35,820 bases of DNA, from NCBI GenBank assembly GCA_019038645.1, contig JAHOYT010000048.1, positions 1 to 35,820 on the forward strand, in the 5' to 3' direction. Of the stretch, positions 25,856-34,802 are shown piece after piece (the first letter of the stretch is position 1; each line of letters begins with the position of its first letter). The position numbers and the translations under genes were made by a program. Under the pieces are notes generated by a model. That model was not told the DNA's origin and did not search any database. It saw only the letters and a list, made by a program, of their open reading frames with translations. Origin of the DNA: Bacteroidales bacterium (GTDB taxonomy: Bacteria > Bacteroidota > Bacteroidia > Bacteroidales > UBA12077).

Positions 25856-27502
25856 TTACAAACCTATTTCTTTCAGCCCCTGAACAAATACAACATCCTT
25901 AGGAATTCTTTCCTTTTGAATTTTATACAAATCATTTAATAATTCATCTCTGATAAATCCTTTTTCGTCGATAAGTTTTTTTGCTGCGTTATAATTTCCA
26001 TCTCCCTGTATTACAAGAATTTCCTCTGAAAATTTTAACATAGCTTCTTTCATCTTGTCAAAATCAATTTCATACTTTCCACTCTTTTTATTACGTGAAA
26101 AAGCTCCCATTTCTTCGAAATAATAAAATCTAATCATGTTAGCTACACCCTGATCATTAGATATTCCAAATCGTACAGATCTGAAAACATCAGCCATATA
26201 AGTAACATAATTATCCATTAAATCGTCGCCATTCATTTCACCCATTTCATAAAGCTTTGTTACGAAATACAAACTAAGTATGTCATTTTTACATTCTTCT
26301 ATTACGTTGTAATGATCCTGAAGAGCATCATTTACCTCTCCTTTATTATTAACTGTTTTTTTAATTCCAAGAGCACTACCAACTTCATAAAACATTGTGT
26401 TTTCAAAAAACGCTTTTGATTTAATATGTTTTAACTGATCTTCAATAATCATCAACTCACTAATTGGTTTTAAAATTTTATCAAATTTTGCTTCCAAAAC
26501 ATTTTTAAACTGTAATTTCCTGCTACCTACCTGTAACTGAACCTGACCGTCGATTGGTAAAGTAATTGCAATTTTTTTACTACCTGCATTCCAGTATCCT
26601 GAACAGTAAATTACATCATACACCATAATATCGGATAATTTGCCTGGCATTTCTTTTTTATATTCAGGATCAACAGGGAGATTTTGCTGTAAATATGGCA
26701 GTAATAGTGAATACTTCTCCAGATCTTTACTTGATTGTTTGTGCTTAATTAAAACCATTGACTGATAAGAGGCTTTTGTATAGTACAAACGATCTTCCAG
26801 ATCCTCAATTGGCCCCACAATAAAATCTACCAGATTGTCTTTCATTTCCATCCATGCAATATTGCTTTTATAATATTTATCTGTTAAAAGAGCGTTTGCA
26901 CGTAATTCGAGGTATTTTTTGAGATCCTTATCTTCAGATAAAGTTGCTGCTTTATTCAATAACTCAGCTATATTAACTAAGATATCATGATAAGCCTCGT
27001 GATATGATATTGTTAAAAGGCCTCCTAGCTCATTTCTACGAATTAATGTATATGAACTGTATTTGTCAAGATCTGTGAACTCATCAAATTCTTGGTACGA
27101 CATATTTACAGGATAAAAATTAGCTCCGTCAAAGCGTTCATTAACTCCTTCAACAAATGGCTCCATTCCTCCTAATCTATCCCAAGGGCCGTAATTAATT
27201 TTAAAATACTTTAAAATATTTTCATCGCTTATAGATTCCTTTATTTCATCTTTCATTGCACATGTCTGAACCCAGTATAGTTCATCAATCAATTGAGCAG
27301 CTTCTATCAAAAGAGGTATCATTTTCTTCTGATTTTCGCTTAAAATACTTAAATCAGTTTCCAGTTTTACTTCAGCATAATTGGTCAAAAGCCTTTCAAT
27401 CTTCGATTGTGGCTTTGAATCATCTTGTTTATCAGTTTTCGAGCACTGAATAAATAGAAATGAAAATAAAATAATGCTGATAATTATTACTTTTTTCTTC
27501 AT
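25856..27502 (-). CDS. M49 (dipeptidyl-peptidase III)-like lipoprotein lacking zinc histidines
   Basis: 548-residue lipoprotein with a signal peptide and lipobox ending FIQC (Cys20). Segments GPWDRLGG, YEDxL-like IEDLEDRLYYTKASYQ (about 232-247), WNAGSKKIAITLP (304-316) and NVLEAKFDKILKPIS (334-348) fit the Bacteroidota Zn-hydrolase family related to dipeptidyl peptidase III (peptidase M49), as I remember it. In that family a HExxH-type helix is followed by an EEAKAD-type helix. Here the first reads YEVGSALG (372-379), with Tyr and Ser where zinc-binding His are expected, while the second is kept as EECKND (402-407). It is therefore probably not a zinc peptidase. An unrelated HEAYH occurs at 168-172. 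The role could be binding or scaffolding. Confidence 0.7.
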   Translation of the reverse strand: MKKKVIIISIILFSFLFIQCSKTDKQDDSKPQSKIERLLTNYAEVKLETDLSILSENQKKMIPLLIEAAQLIDELYWVQTCAMKDEIKESISDENILKYFKINYGPWDRLGGMEPFVEGVNERFDGANFYPVNMSYQEFDEFTDLDKYSSYTLIRRNELGGLLTISYHEAYHDILVNIAELLNKAATLSEDKDLKKYLELRANALLTDKYYKSNIAWMEMKDNLVDFIVGPIEDLEDRLYYTKASYQSMVLIKHKQSSKDLEKYSLLLPYLQQNLPVDPEYKKEMPGKLSDIMVYDVIYCSGYWNAGSKKIAITLPIDGQVQLQVGSRKLQFKNVLEAKFDKILKPISELMIIEDQLKHIKSKAFFENTMFYEVGSALGIKKTVNNKGEVNDALQDHYNVIEECKNDILSLYFVTKLYEMGEMNGDDLMDNYVTYMADVFRSVRFGISNDQGVANMIRFYYFEEMGAFSRNKKSGKYEIDFDKMKEAMLKFSEEILVIQGDGNYNAAKKLIDEKGFIRDELLNDLYKIQKERIPKDVVFVQGLKEIGL

Positions 27503-27660
27503 AATCAGGAATTTACAGGTTAAATTAAGATGTTAGTCGTATATAGAGAGAGGGAGATAATCCAATTAAAATTACAAAAAAAACCTTTTGTAGTCAATTA
27601 TTATCTGTTATATGTCAGAAAATACTTGAAATATAGCTGCTGAAAATATGGTTTAACTGC

Positions 27661-28632
27661 TTAAAAAAAGGCGGAGAAGATCTCGGTTATTCCGGTGTTT
27701 TTTAAAGATGAATTCTGTAACTCTTTATGAACTGATGATGCTTCATGCCTTATTCCCTTTAATTTACTTTCAATTTCAGATATAATTTGTTTATCAATAA
27801 AATTACTGGCTATTTTTACATCTTTCATTAATCCTTTTTCCACATATATCTGAACTTCAACATTACCTTTCGTTGTTATGTGAGTTTTTTCGAAATTATA
27901 TTTTGGTGAGTATGCAAAATTCCATTCCCAGGATTTATATTTTTCGTCAGCCAAACGTTTAATTTGTACAATATCCTCATCAGAAAATTCATAAATTCTT
28001 GCGTCTTTCCCGGTTGAAAAAATATAGTTAAGAATTTTATCGTAAAATTCCATTACAGATATTTTTTCTTCTAAATGATCTCTGATATTGGTAACACGAC
28101 TTCTGACAGATTTTACCCCTTTATCCTGATATTTTAAAGGATTTACTTTTAAAGCTTTTGACAGGTCTGAAATTTCGGACGAAAACAATAATGTTCCATG
28201 ATGCATGACACGTTTTTTGAAAACATGTTCAGCGTTTCCTGAAATCTTTTTTCCGTTGATCATTATATCATTTCTGCCTTCAAATTTCGCGTCTACTCCC
28301 AGTTGATTCAGAACATCTATTATTGGTCTGGTATATTTTCTAAAATCAACAAGACTTTCGTTATTCTCAACATTTTGAATAAAAGTAAAATTCAGATTTC
28401 CCGGATCTTGAAAAACAGCTCCGCCACCAGACAATCGTCTTACCACGTCAATATTTTTTTCCTTTACAAAATCCAGATTGATTTCTGCCAAAGTATTCTG
28501 GTGCTTTCCTACAATAATTGAAGGCCTGTTTCTCCAGAGAATAAAACAATTATCAGTAAAGTTTCTTAAGACGTACTCTTCGGCTGCAAGGTTAAAATAT
28601 GGATCAGTATTATAATTCCGAATGCAAAGCAT
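27661..28632 (-). CDS. lplA: Lipoate-protein ligase A
   Basis: 323-residue ligase that activates free lipoate with ATP and attaches it to lysines of 2-oxoacid dehydrogenase E2 subunits and GcvH. The motif RRLSGGGAVF (65-74) is the lipoyl-AMP binding block; DPGNLNFTF follows, and GKKISGNA (about 127-134) carries the catalytic Lys. The C-terminal accessory domain (about 245-323) is present, as in full-length LplA of E. coli. It lies 25 bases downstream of the PAP2 gene on the minus strand. Confidence 0.9.
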   Translation of the reverse strand: MLCIRNYNTDPYFNLAAEEYVLRNFTDNCFILWRNRPSIIVGKHQNTLAEINLDFVKEKNIDVVRRLSGGGAVFQDPGNLNFTFIQNVENNESLVDFRKYTRPIIDVLNQLGVDAKFEGRNDIMINGKKISGNAEHVFKKRVMHHGTLLFSSEISDLSKALKVNPLKYQDKGVKSVRSRVTNIRDHLEEKISVMEFYDKILNYIFSTGKDARIYEFSDEDIVQIKRLADEKYKSWEWNFAYSPKYNFEKTHITTKGNVEVQIYVEKGLMKDVKIASNFIDKQIISEIESKLKGIRHEASSVHKELQNSSLKNTGITEIFSAFF

Positions 28633-28657
28633 ATTAATAAATTATCCAATAATAATT

Positions 28658-29233
28658 TTATTTTTTAAAATAATCTGATATTTTTTGATTGGTAAAATAA
28701 TATAATTTGTAAGTCAGGTATCCGATAAAAACTCCCAGAAAAGCACCTCCTAAAACATCGAAAGGATAATGAACACCCAGATAAATTCTACTATAGGAAA
28801 CTATTATTGCCCAGGTAAAAATGAATATCGAAAAATACTTGTGCTTAATTAAATTTGATAAAAAATACGCTACTGCAAAAGTATTTGCTGCATGTGAAGA
28901 TACAAACCCAAATTTACCGCCGCATTTATTATTTACTATATGAACCAGATCCTGTAATCCGGGGTTGTGACAAGGACGTAAGCGCTGAAAGACTTCTTTA
29001 AATCCATGAACAGAAATCTGATCGGCAAGGGTAACTAAAAGTGCAATAAATATTAATGTAACTATTGATTTCCAACGTTGCTTGTAAATAATATATGCAA
29101 CAATAACTGCATACATTGGTATCCATGATTTTGATCCGGATATCCACCACATTATTTTATCCCAGAATGGCGAATAAATTCCATTTAAGAAAATAAATAA
29201 ATTCGTATCCAGGTTGTTTAAGATTTCAAGCAT
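28658..29233 (-). CDS. PAP2-family membrane phosphatase
   Basis: 191-residue polytopic membrane protein with about five to six helices. It has the three acid-phosphatase motifs: KEVFQRLRPCH (KxxxxxxRP), SSHAANTFA (PSGH-type, here SSHA) and SRIYLGVHYPFDV (SRxxxxxHxxxD). The family removes phosphate from lipid substrates such as undecaprenyl pyrophosphate, phosphatidate or phosphatidylglycerophosphate. The Cys and long PCHNPGLQ loop after motif one are as in many Bacteroidota copies. Substrate cannot be assigned. The start lies 10 bases after the obgE stop. Confidence 0.88.
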   Translation of the reverse strand: MLEILNNLDTNLFIFLNGIYSPFWDKIMWWISGSKSWIPMYAVIVAYIIYKQRWKSIVTLIFIALLVTLADQISVHGFKEVFQRLRPCHNPGLQDLVHIVNNKCGGKFGFVSSHAANTFAVAYFLSNLIKHKYFSIFIFTWAIIVSYSRIYLGVHYPFDVLGGAFLGVFIGYLTYKLYYFTNQKISDYFKK

Positions 29234-29243
29234 CTTTATAAAA

Positions 29244-30230
29244 TTAACGTAATTGTTTCCAGATTATATCCTTTAATTCCTGAAGACCAAATTGTGCAAC
29301 TGATGAGATAAATATATATGGAATATCAGGCAAATCCTTCTTAATCTCATGAATCAGTTCATCATCAAGCATATCAGATTTTGTAACTGCCAGTATTCTG
29401 TTCTTATCCAGAAGTTCGGGATTATACTTCTCCAGTTCATTAAGCAATGTTTTGTACTCTTTATGAATATCATCACTATCACAAGGTATCATAAAAAGTA
29501 AAATAGAATTTCTTTCAATATGTCTTAAAAATCTCAATCCCAAGCCCTTACCCTCATGCGCTCCTTCAATAATTCCAGGAATATCCGCCATAACAAAGGA
29601 TTGCATATCACGATACTGAACAATTCCTAAATTCGGCACCAATGTCGTAAATGCATAATCGGCTATTTTAGGTTTAGCCGCCGAAACAACAGATAAAAGT
29701 GTTGATTTTCCGGCATTTGGAAATCCCACAAGTCCCACATCGGCAAGAAGTTTTAGCTCCAGAATAAACCATCCTTCTTTTCCTTCTTCTCCCGGCTGAG
29801 CATAACGTGGAGTTTGATTGGTTGAAGTCTTAAAATGTGTATTTCCCTGTCCTCCTCTTCCTCCGTAAAGTATAACTTCCTCCTGATTATCTTCTGTAAT
29901 TTCAAAAAGCACTTCATTGGTTTCTGAGTCTTTAACCACAGTACCCACCGGAACTTCCACAACAATATCCTTTCCGTCTGCTCCGGTTCGTTCAGAACTA
30001 CCACCGGCCATACCACTTGTAGCAAAAATATGCTTTCTGAATTTTAAATGTAGTAAAGTCCATAGCTGAGCACTTCCTTTAAGAATTATGTGCCCTCCAC
30101 GTCCACCATCACCACCGTCAGGACCACCTCTGGAAATAAATTTTTCGCGATGTAAATGTGGAGACCCGGCTCCTCCTTTACCTGATCTTAAAAAAATCTT
30201 TACGTAATCAACAAAATTCGATCCTGCCAT
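29244..30230 (-). CDS. obgE: Obg/CgtA ribosome-associated GTPase
   Basis: 328-residue GTPase in ribosome assembly and stringent-response control. The N-terminal glycine-rich Obg domain (about 1-158) includes [12 protein letters not shown] and [12 protein letters not shown]. The G domain (about 160-328) shows G1 GFPNAGKST, the TTLVPNLG switch region, G3 [10 protein letters not shown]4 TKSD and G5 SSV. There is no C-terminal OCT domain, typical of Bacteroidota. Its ATG directly abuts the adk stop, so adk and obgE are coupled; an order adk-obgE is common in this phylum. Confidence 0.95.
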   Translation of the reverse strand: MAGSNFVDYVKIFLRSGKGGAGSPHLHREKFISRGGPDGGDGGRGGHIILKGSAQLWTLLHLKFRKHIFATSGMAGGSSERTGADGKDIVVEVPVGTVVKDSETNEVLFEITEDNQEEVILYGGRGGQGNTHFKTSTNQTPRYAQPGEEGKEGWFILELKLLADVGLVGFPNAGKSTLLSVVSAAKPKIADYAFTTLVPNLGIVQYRDMQSFVMADIPGIIEGAHEGKGLGLRFLRHIERNSILLFMIPCDSDDIHKEYKTLLNELEKYNPELLDKNRILAVTKSDMLDDELIHEIKKDLPDIPYIFISSVAQFGLQELKDIIWKQLR

Positions 30231-30806
30231 TTAACTGTATTTTTCTATTATAGCGCAAATTTTATCAAATATAACATCAATTTCGCCAATTCCATTAACA
30301 GACTCATATTTTCCTAATGATTTATAATAATCCTTTATTTGAACTGTTGTTTGATTATAAATTTCAATTCGCTTCCAAATAATTTCCTCTTTGCTGTCAT
30401 CTGGTCTGCCCGATTCTTTTGAACGATTCTTTAGGCGCTCAACCAAATCATTTTCTTCAAGTTCCAACGAAATCATAACATTAACATCACCACTGTATTT
30501 TGATAATATTCCGGAAAATTTTTGTGCCTGAAATGTGGTTCTTGGGAAGCCATCGAAAATAAATCCATTTGAATTTTTATGATTATCCAATTCCTCTTTA
30601 ATTATCTCAATGGCCATATCATCGGACACATAATTACCATCGTCAATATACTTTTGAGCTTCTATTCCCAATGATGTTTGTGCTTCAATTGCTTTACGTA
30701 AAACTTCGCCGGTTGAAATATGAACGAGCTTGTACTTATCAATTATCTTTTGTGACTGCGTACCTTTCCCTGCACCAGGAGGTCCAAACAAAATAATATT
30801 CAACAT
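30231..30806 (-). CDS. adk: Adenylate kinase
   Basis: 191-residue kinase that equilibrates ATP, AMP and ADP. P-loop GPPGAGKGT near the N terminus; AMP-site segments STGEVLR and GFPRTTFQAQ; a short LID (SGRPDDS) without the zinc-binding insert, as is usual for the approximately 190-residue Bacteroidota form. It sits between hpt and obgE with small spacing (22 bases below hpt), so purine salvage and GTPase genes share a transcript. Confidence 0.95.
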   Translation of the reverse strand: MLNIILFGPPGAGKGTQSQKIIDKYKLVHISTGEVLRKAIEAQTSLGIEAQKYIDDGNYVSDDMAIEIIKEELDNHKNSNGFIFDGFPRTTFQAQKFSGILSKYSGDVNVMISLELEENDLVERLKNRSKESGRPDDSKEEIIWKRIEIYNQTTVQIKDYYKSLGKYESVNGIGEIDVIFDKICAIIEKYS

Positions 30807-30828
30807 TAAAAATTCCGGGTTTAAAGAC

Positions 30829-31368
30829 TTAACTTATTAGAGTGTAAATATCAGCCAGATTGCGACCCAAACCGTCGTAGTCTAAACCATATCCTACAAT
30901 AAAATCATTGGGAATTTCCATACCAGTATAATCGATTTCAAAATCTTTTTGGTAAGCTTCCGGTTTAAATAATAATGAAGCAACTTTTACACTTGCAGGC
31001 TCAAAACTTTTTAACTGACCAAGAATCTGCTCAATCGTAATCCCTGTATCAACAATATCCTCAAGCACAATCACATCCCTGCCGGCAATAGCTTCATTTA
31101 CACCTATTAGTTGTCGAACAGAACCAGTTGTAGAAGTTCCTTTGTACGATGTTAATTTAAGAAAAGTTACTTCACAAATAAAATCAATATGCTTAAAAAG
31201 ATCGGCGGTAAACATAAAAGATCCATTTAAAATACTAATAAATAAAGGAACATCTTTACCAGCATAATCCGCATTAATTTTATTTGCCATTTGCAAAACA
31301 GTTTCCTGTATTTTTTCTGCCGGAATTGACACCCTGAATTCCTTATCTTTTAGTCTGACCTGCTTCAT
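30829..31368 (-). CDS. hpt: Hypoxanthine phosphoribosyltransferase
   Basis: 179-residue purine-salvage enzyme that joins hypoxanthine or guanine to PRPP. The PRPP loop VIVLEDIVDTGITIEQI (about 95-111) is the type I phosphoribosyltransferase signature, LFISILNGSFMFTADL the N-terminal substrate region, and DFIVGYGLDYDGLGRNL the C-terminal hypoxanthine-binding region. Length is standard. It opens the hpt-adk-obgE-PAP2-lplA run and is divergent from purE, 195 bases apart. Confidence 0.93.
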   Translation of the reverse strand: MKQVRLKDKEFRVSIPAEKIQETVLQMANKINADYAGKDVPLFISILNGSFMFTADLFKHIDFICEVTFLKLTSYKGTSTTGSVRQLIGVNEAIAGRDVIVLEDIVDTGITIEQILGQLKSFEPASVKVASLLFKPEAYQKDFEIDYTGMEIPNDFIVGYGLDYDGLGRNLADIYTLIS

Positions 31369-31418
31369 TATATATCGATTTTATTTTTCTACAATGTTAA
31401 CCAACTACACTATATTGG

Positions 31419-31451
31419 TTTGGGCAATCTTAAATTATAATATTACCTTTG
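31419..31451 (+). promoter_or_regulatory. Bacteroidota-type promoter of purE
   Basis: TTTG at 31419-31422 is followed after 21 bases by TACCTTTG at 31444-31451, matching both halves of the -33/-7 consensus. Transcription would start near 31458 and leave a leader of about 105 bases, in which no riboswitch or hairpin is recognised. Confidence 0.7.
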
Positions 31452-31563
31452 TAAAATCTATTTATAAAGGTATGTTTACAGATATTAAAATATAAATATT
31501 TGGCGAAAATACGAATTAATGCTTTAAATATTATTTTATTACCTAAAAAACTTAAGATCTAAA

Positions 31564-32070
31564 ATGAAAGCAAAAGTTAGTATCATCATGGGCAGCACAT
31601 CAGACCTGCCGGTAATGGAAAAAGCAGCAAAAATACTGGATGAATTTAAAATCCCTTTTGAAATAAATGCATTATCAGCTCATCGTACACCCGAAGAAGT
31701 TGAAAAATTTGCAAAATCGGCAAAAGACAGAGGAATTGAAGTTATTATAGCCGGGGCAGGTATGGCAGCTCATTTACCTGGTGTAATTGCCTCTATGACA
31801 AGCCTACCTATTATAGGTGTTCCAATAAATGCAACTTTAGACGGAATGGATGCTTTACTGGCAATTGTTCAGATGCCTCCTGGAATTCCGGTTGCAACTG
31901 TAGGAATTAATGGTGCGCAAAATGCCGGAATTCTGGCAACACAGATATTGGCTACCGGAGATGAAAATTTAAAGAAAGTTTTGATTGATTACAAAGAAAA
32001 CCTGAAATCGAAAATTGTTAAAGCAAACGAAGAATTAGCAAAAATTAAATATCAGTATAAAACGAATTAA
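31564..32070 (+). CDS. purE: N5-carboxyaminoimidazole ribonucleotide mutase
   Basis: 168-residue class I PurE that moves the carboxyl group of N5-CAIR to give CAIR in purine synthesis. Motifs: MGSTSDLPVM near the N terminus (phosphate-binding loop), LSAHRTPE (with the conserved His), AGMAAHLPGV and NAGILATQIL. Length and motifs are standard, so it acts as an octamer in the cytosol. The gene is divergent from hpt, with a good promoter of its own. No purK lies in the window. Confidence 0.95.
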   Translation: MKAKVSIIMGSTSDLPVMEKAAKILDEFKIPFEINALSAHRTPEEVEKFAKSAKDRGIEVIIAGAGMAAHLPGVIASMTSLPIIGVPINATLDGMDALLAIVQMPPGIPVATVGINGAQNAGILATQILATGDENLKKVLIDYKENLKSKIVKANEELAKIKYQYKTN

Positions 32071-32073
32071 AAT

Positions 32074-32095
32074 CAATACTTAATAATAAGTATTG
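32074..32095. repeat. 9-bp perfect hairpin after purE
   Basis: CAATACTTA (32074-32082) pairs with TAAGTATTG (32087-32095) over a 4-base loop, 3 bases after the purE stop codon. With no T run, it is more likely a transcript-end stabiliser than a terminator. Confidence 0.5.
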
Positions 32096-32107
32096 AAATG
32101 CAAACAA

Positions 32108-32140
32108 AAACATCCGAAGTTTCTAAGACTACGGATGTTT
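32108..32140. terminator. Bidirectional terminator between purE and the protease gene
   Basis: AAACATCCG (32108-32116) pairs with CGGATGTTT (32132-32140); after one A-A mismatch AGT/ACT extend the stem. A and T runs lie on both sides, so it can serve both convergent genes. Confidence 0.75.
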
Positions 32141-32161
32141 AGTAATTTGAATAAATACCAC

Positions 32162-34270
32162 TTAATGCTCAATTAATACGTGCTCGCTGTATTTCTCTCC
32201 TTTATATATTACCTGTAAAAGATACAATCCATTTGAAACCTTGCTTACATCAATATTAAATTCATTGTTATTAAAATTGTTAATATAAACAGGTATTGAT
32301 TGGTTGTTAAATAAAGCAACTTTTATATTCTGCTTATTATCAAAGTTTAAACTTTCATCTTGTATTTTAACTTCAATATAGTTATTTGCCGGGTTAGGTG
32401 AAATTAATAATACGGGCTCTTCAACAGAGCGCGGAACTGTTCCTCCTCCATCATCTGTTACCACAATTGATTTCAAAATATTTTGAGAACCACATGTGTT
32501 GGTTGTTGTTAAATAAAGATAAAATGTTCCCAAATTTCCTCTTGATTCTATTTCATATGACTGGTTAGTATTCGGGAAATATGAAAAAGCATATAAGGGA
32601 GAAGAAATCCTCCACAAATAAGAATCTATTGGGCAATTGTAATAATGGCTGGCAGTATATGTTGTTGATGAATACGGTGCCAATTCAGTAAGACCTAATA
32701 TTTGTGCGGCAGGTTGACCTATCCAGACATTTTTCGAAACAGTAACTGCATCGCAACCAGTACGGGAAATTTCAGCTTGCACCCAACCCCATTCTTTTAT
32801 AGTAGAACTTGCTGGTTCTACAGTATAATTATCTGTTCCCTGTCCACTTACATAAGACAAGTTGCTGCTTCTTGTCCAGTTTACATTTGTGCCAGACGGG
32901 CGGTTGTTAAGTGTAAACGTTGAGTTGGATATACAGACAGCGGTAGAACCAGAGATGGTAGGAATATCAATAGTATTTGTTGTCATTGCTCCTGTGTTGT
33001 TTGGGTCAAGAAAGTCAGATAATAGGTACCATGATACATCAAAACTTCCATACCAAAAATTAAGATTTGAAGTGCATCCAGGATTGCCACCATGTAATTG
33101 TCCAATTATTCTATGATTTGGGTCATATAATGGTCCCCCAGAAGAACCTCCTTCAGCCGTTCCTTCATCAAATATTACCTGCCAGTGATTATCTCCTGAA
33201 AAACCAGGATAATTAGTTTTTATTGGTGAGTTATTCTCAAAAGAAATTTTCATCACATCACCTGTTGGGTGATGTAAACTAACTGCGGAACTTGGTGCTG
33301 CAGAACTTCTAGACCAACCTGAATAGGTAATTCCTGTATAACCTGCCGGACGTTGATTGAGCTCCAAAAGAGCAAAATCACTTACAGAATTATGTGCTTC
33401 TAAAGATGCACCATAATAAGAATAATACGAATAATCATCACCACCTCCACATGTAGAGCTCTTATATTGAAACCGAAATGTCCAAGTTCCTACATTTTCA
33501 CCTTGTACACAATGATTAGCAGTTAGGAAATACGGAATAAAATCTTGACATGTGTTATTTATTAAAGCTCCTGAACATATACGGTTATCTCCAACTAAAA
33601 TCATAGCAACAGAATTGCTTTCATCTTCCCAGTCTTGTCCCTCTGGGCAATTTACATCTATATTACAGCTATCTGATTGTCCAAAAACTCCTGTTGTTTC
33701 GCTGAATAAATTTTTATAACCATGGACAACTTTTGAGATTCTTATTTTCCCTTTTTCTTTAACACCGTAAGGTTCATAATATTCAAGAATTATGGATTCT
33801 CCTTGTATTAAATCAGTTGCAAAATTTCCATTGTGTGTATTATATTCTGATGTAATTGGACCTTGTAATACTGTTTTGTCCATGTTATAAATATATAATT
33901 GTCCGCCTTCAGGTATATAGAATTCATCATATGCAAGATTTATCGAATATGCTCCTTTCGAAACGATATTAAGTGTCCATATCCGGTTACTATCTTCAAA
34001 TTCAGTCCAATTTCCGGAATTTCGCATATTTAAATTTACTTGCATTGAATAACCAAATCGGAACGGTAAACCTAATTTTATTTCTTCTTCATCTTCTGCT
34101 AATAATGCCTCTACATCAATTGATGGCATTTTAACTATTTTAATTGAAGAATATTTTTTATAATTATTCCTGTTTTCGATTATGCCTTTTGAAACGTGCT
34201 TTGTTATAACCTGTGCATTAATATTAACCATTGAAATAAAGGCAAATAATAATATAATACATTTTTTCAT
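32162..34270 (-). CDS. T9SS-exported trypsin-like serine protease (lysyl-endopeptidase-like)
   Basis: 702-residue secreted protease. Signal peptide about 1-20 (NINAQ), a propeptide/beta domain (about 20-180), the chymotrypsin-fold domain about 195-420, an Ig/PKD-like region (about 436-620) and a T9SS type A sorting domain (about 625-702, with SPNPANNYIEV and VSNGLYLLQV). The catalytic triad is visible: His253 in TANHC, Asp298 in SDFALLEL, Ser377 in GSSGGPL. The CSGALINN block precedes the His, and many Cys suggest disulfides. The layout recalls Achromobacter protease I / lysyl endopeptidase, but specificity is not proved. Its start follows the upstream lipoprotein stop by 4 bases, so the two are co-expressed. 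Confidence 0.88.
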   Translation of the reverse strand: MKKCIILLFAFISMVNINAQVITKHVSKGIIENRNNYKKYSSIKIVKMPSIDVEALLAEDEEEIKLGLPFRFGYSMQVNLNMRNSGNWTEFEDSNRIWTLNIVSKGAYSINLAYDEFYIPEGGQLYIYNMDKTVLQGPITSEYNTHNGNFATDLIQGESIILEYYEPYGVKEKGKIRISKVVHGYKNLFSETTGVFGQSDSCNIDVNCPEGQDWEDESNSVAMILVGDNRICSGALINNTCQDFIPYFLTANHCVQGENVGTWTFRFQYKSSTCGGGDDYSYYSYYGASLEAHNSVSDFALLELNQRPAGYTGITYSGWSRSSAAPSSAVSLHHPTGDVMKISFENNSPIKTNYPGFSGDNHWQVIFDEGTAEGGSSGGPLYDPNHRIIGQLHGGNPGCTSNLNFWYGSFDVSWYLLSDFLDPNNTGAMTTNTIDIPTISGSTAVCISNSTFTLNNRPSGTNVNWTRSSNLSYVSGQGTDNYTVEPASSTIKEWGWVQAEISRTGCDAVTVSKNVWIGQPAAQILGLTELAPYSSTTYTASHYYNCPIDSYLWRISSPLYAFSYFPNTNQSYEIESRGNLGTFYLYLTTTNTCGSQNILKSIVVTDDGGGTVPRSVEEPVLLISPNPANNYIEVKIQDESLNFDNKQNIKVALFNNQSIPVYINNFNNNEFNIDVSKVSNGLYLLQVIYKGEKYSEHVLIEH

Positions 34271-34274
34271 AATT

Positions 34275-34802
34275 TTAATTTATAGTAAAATTAAACTCAA
34301 AATATTTTTCTTCGGTTTGAATGTTTCCTATTTTAAAAGTTTGTGTGAAATATGTAATGTAATCACCACGCGACAGCCTAGGATTCTCCTTTTCTCCTGA
34401 TAATATCGGATATTCATAAGGATCAATATCCGCATTATTCCATGGGTATTCTATTTTTAATGTATCCTGAACTAGAATATTAAAACTACCTACTAGAATA
34501 ACTGATTCATATGGAATTCCATGATTAATAGAATCATTATCTGCCATATATTGATACACTCTAAAAAAATCTTCGTTCGGAAAAAAATTTTCTACAAATA
34601 TCGTTTCTGTACTTTTATTAATAACTAAAAAGCTAAATATAATATTTTCACCTTCATTAAATGTCTTATTTTCTATGCCTTGCTCATTGAGTACTCGTAA
34701 TTTAAACTCAACAGGAATCGAATCATTATCATTTTTCTCACAGCTAAAAGCCATAAAAACAATTATCCCACACAGGAAAAAAATTTTACATGCGTTTTTC
34801 AT
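34275..34802 (-). CDS. Lipoprotein with BsuPI-like beta domain
   Basis: 175-residue lipoprotein; signal peptide with lipobox MAFSC (Cys21) and an acidic, Asn/Asp-rich start after it, as in Bacteroidota lipoproteins. The rest is a beta-sandwich type sequence: a strand FKLRVLN, then GENIIFSFLVINKSTETI, which resembles the intracellular proteinase inhibitor BsuPI fold, and a C-terminal strand pattern YFTQTFKIGN. I recognise this only as a fold-level likeness. It directly precedes the secreted serine protease gene (4-base gap), so it may anchor, guard or inhibit that enzyme; this is inference from position and fold. Confidence 0.6.
   Translation of the reverse strand: MKNACKIFFLCGIIVFMAFSCEKNDNDSIPVEFKLRVLNEQGIENKTFNEGENIIFSFLVINKSTETIFVENFFPNEDFFRVYQYMADNDSINHGIPYESVILVGSFNILVQDTLKIEYPWNNADIDPYEYPILSGEKENPRLSRGDYITYFTQTFKIGNIQTEEKYFEFNFTIN

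Noticed and set aside
25856-27502. HEAYH at residues 168-172 as the catalytic zinc motif of the M49-like protein
   Set aside because: It lies far from the family's metal region, in a helix not known to bind zinc; kept only as a point to test under the related finding.
29753-30025. Minus-strand open frame of 90 codons inside obgE
   Set aside because: It is a shadow of obgE in another frame, rich in Arg/Lys/Trp/Glu as expected from frame-shifted reading of the glycine-rich Obg domain.
31458-31563. Purine riboswitch in the purE leader
   Set aside because: The leader is very AT-rich and shows no three-helix junction or conserved loop pattern that I can recognise.
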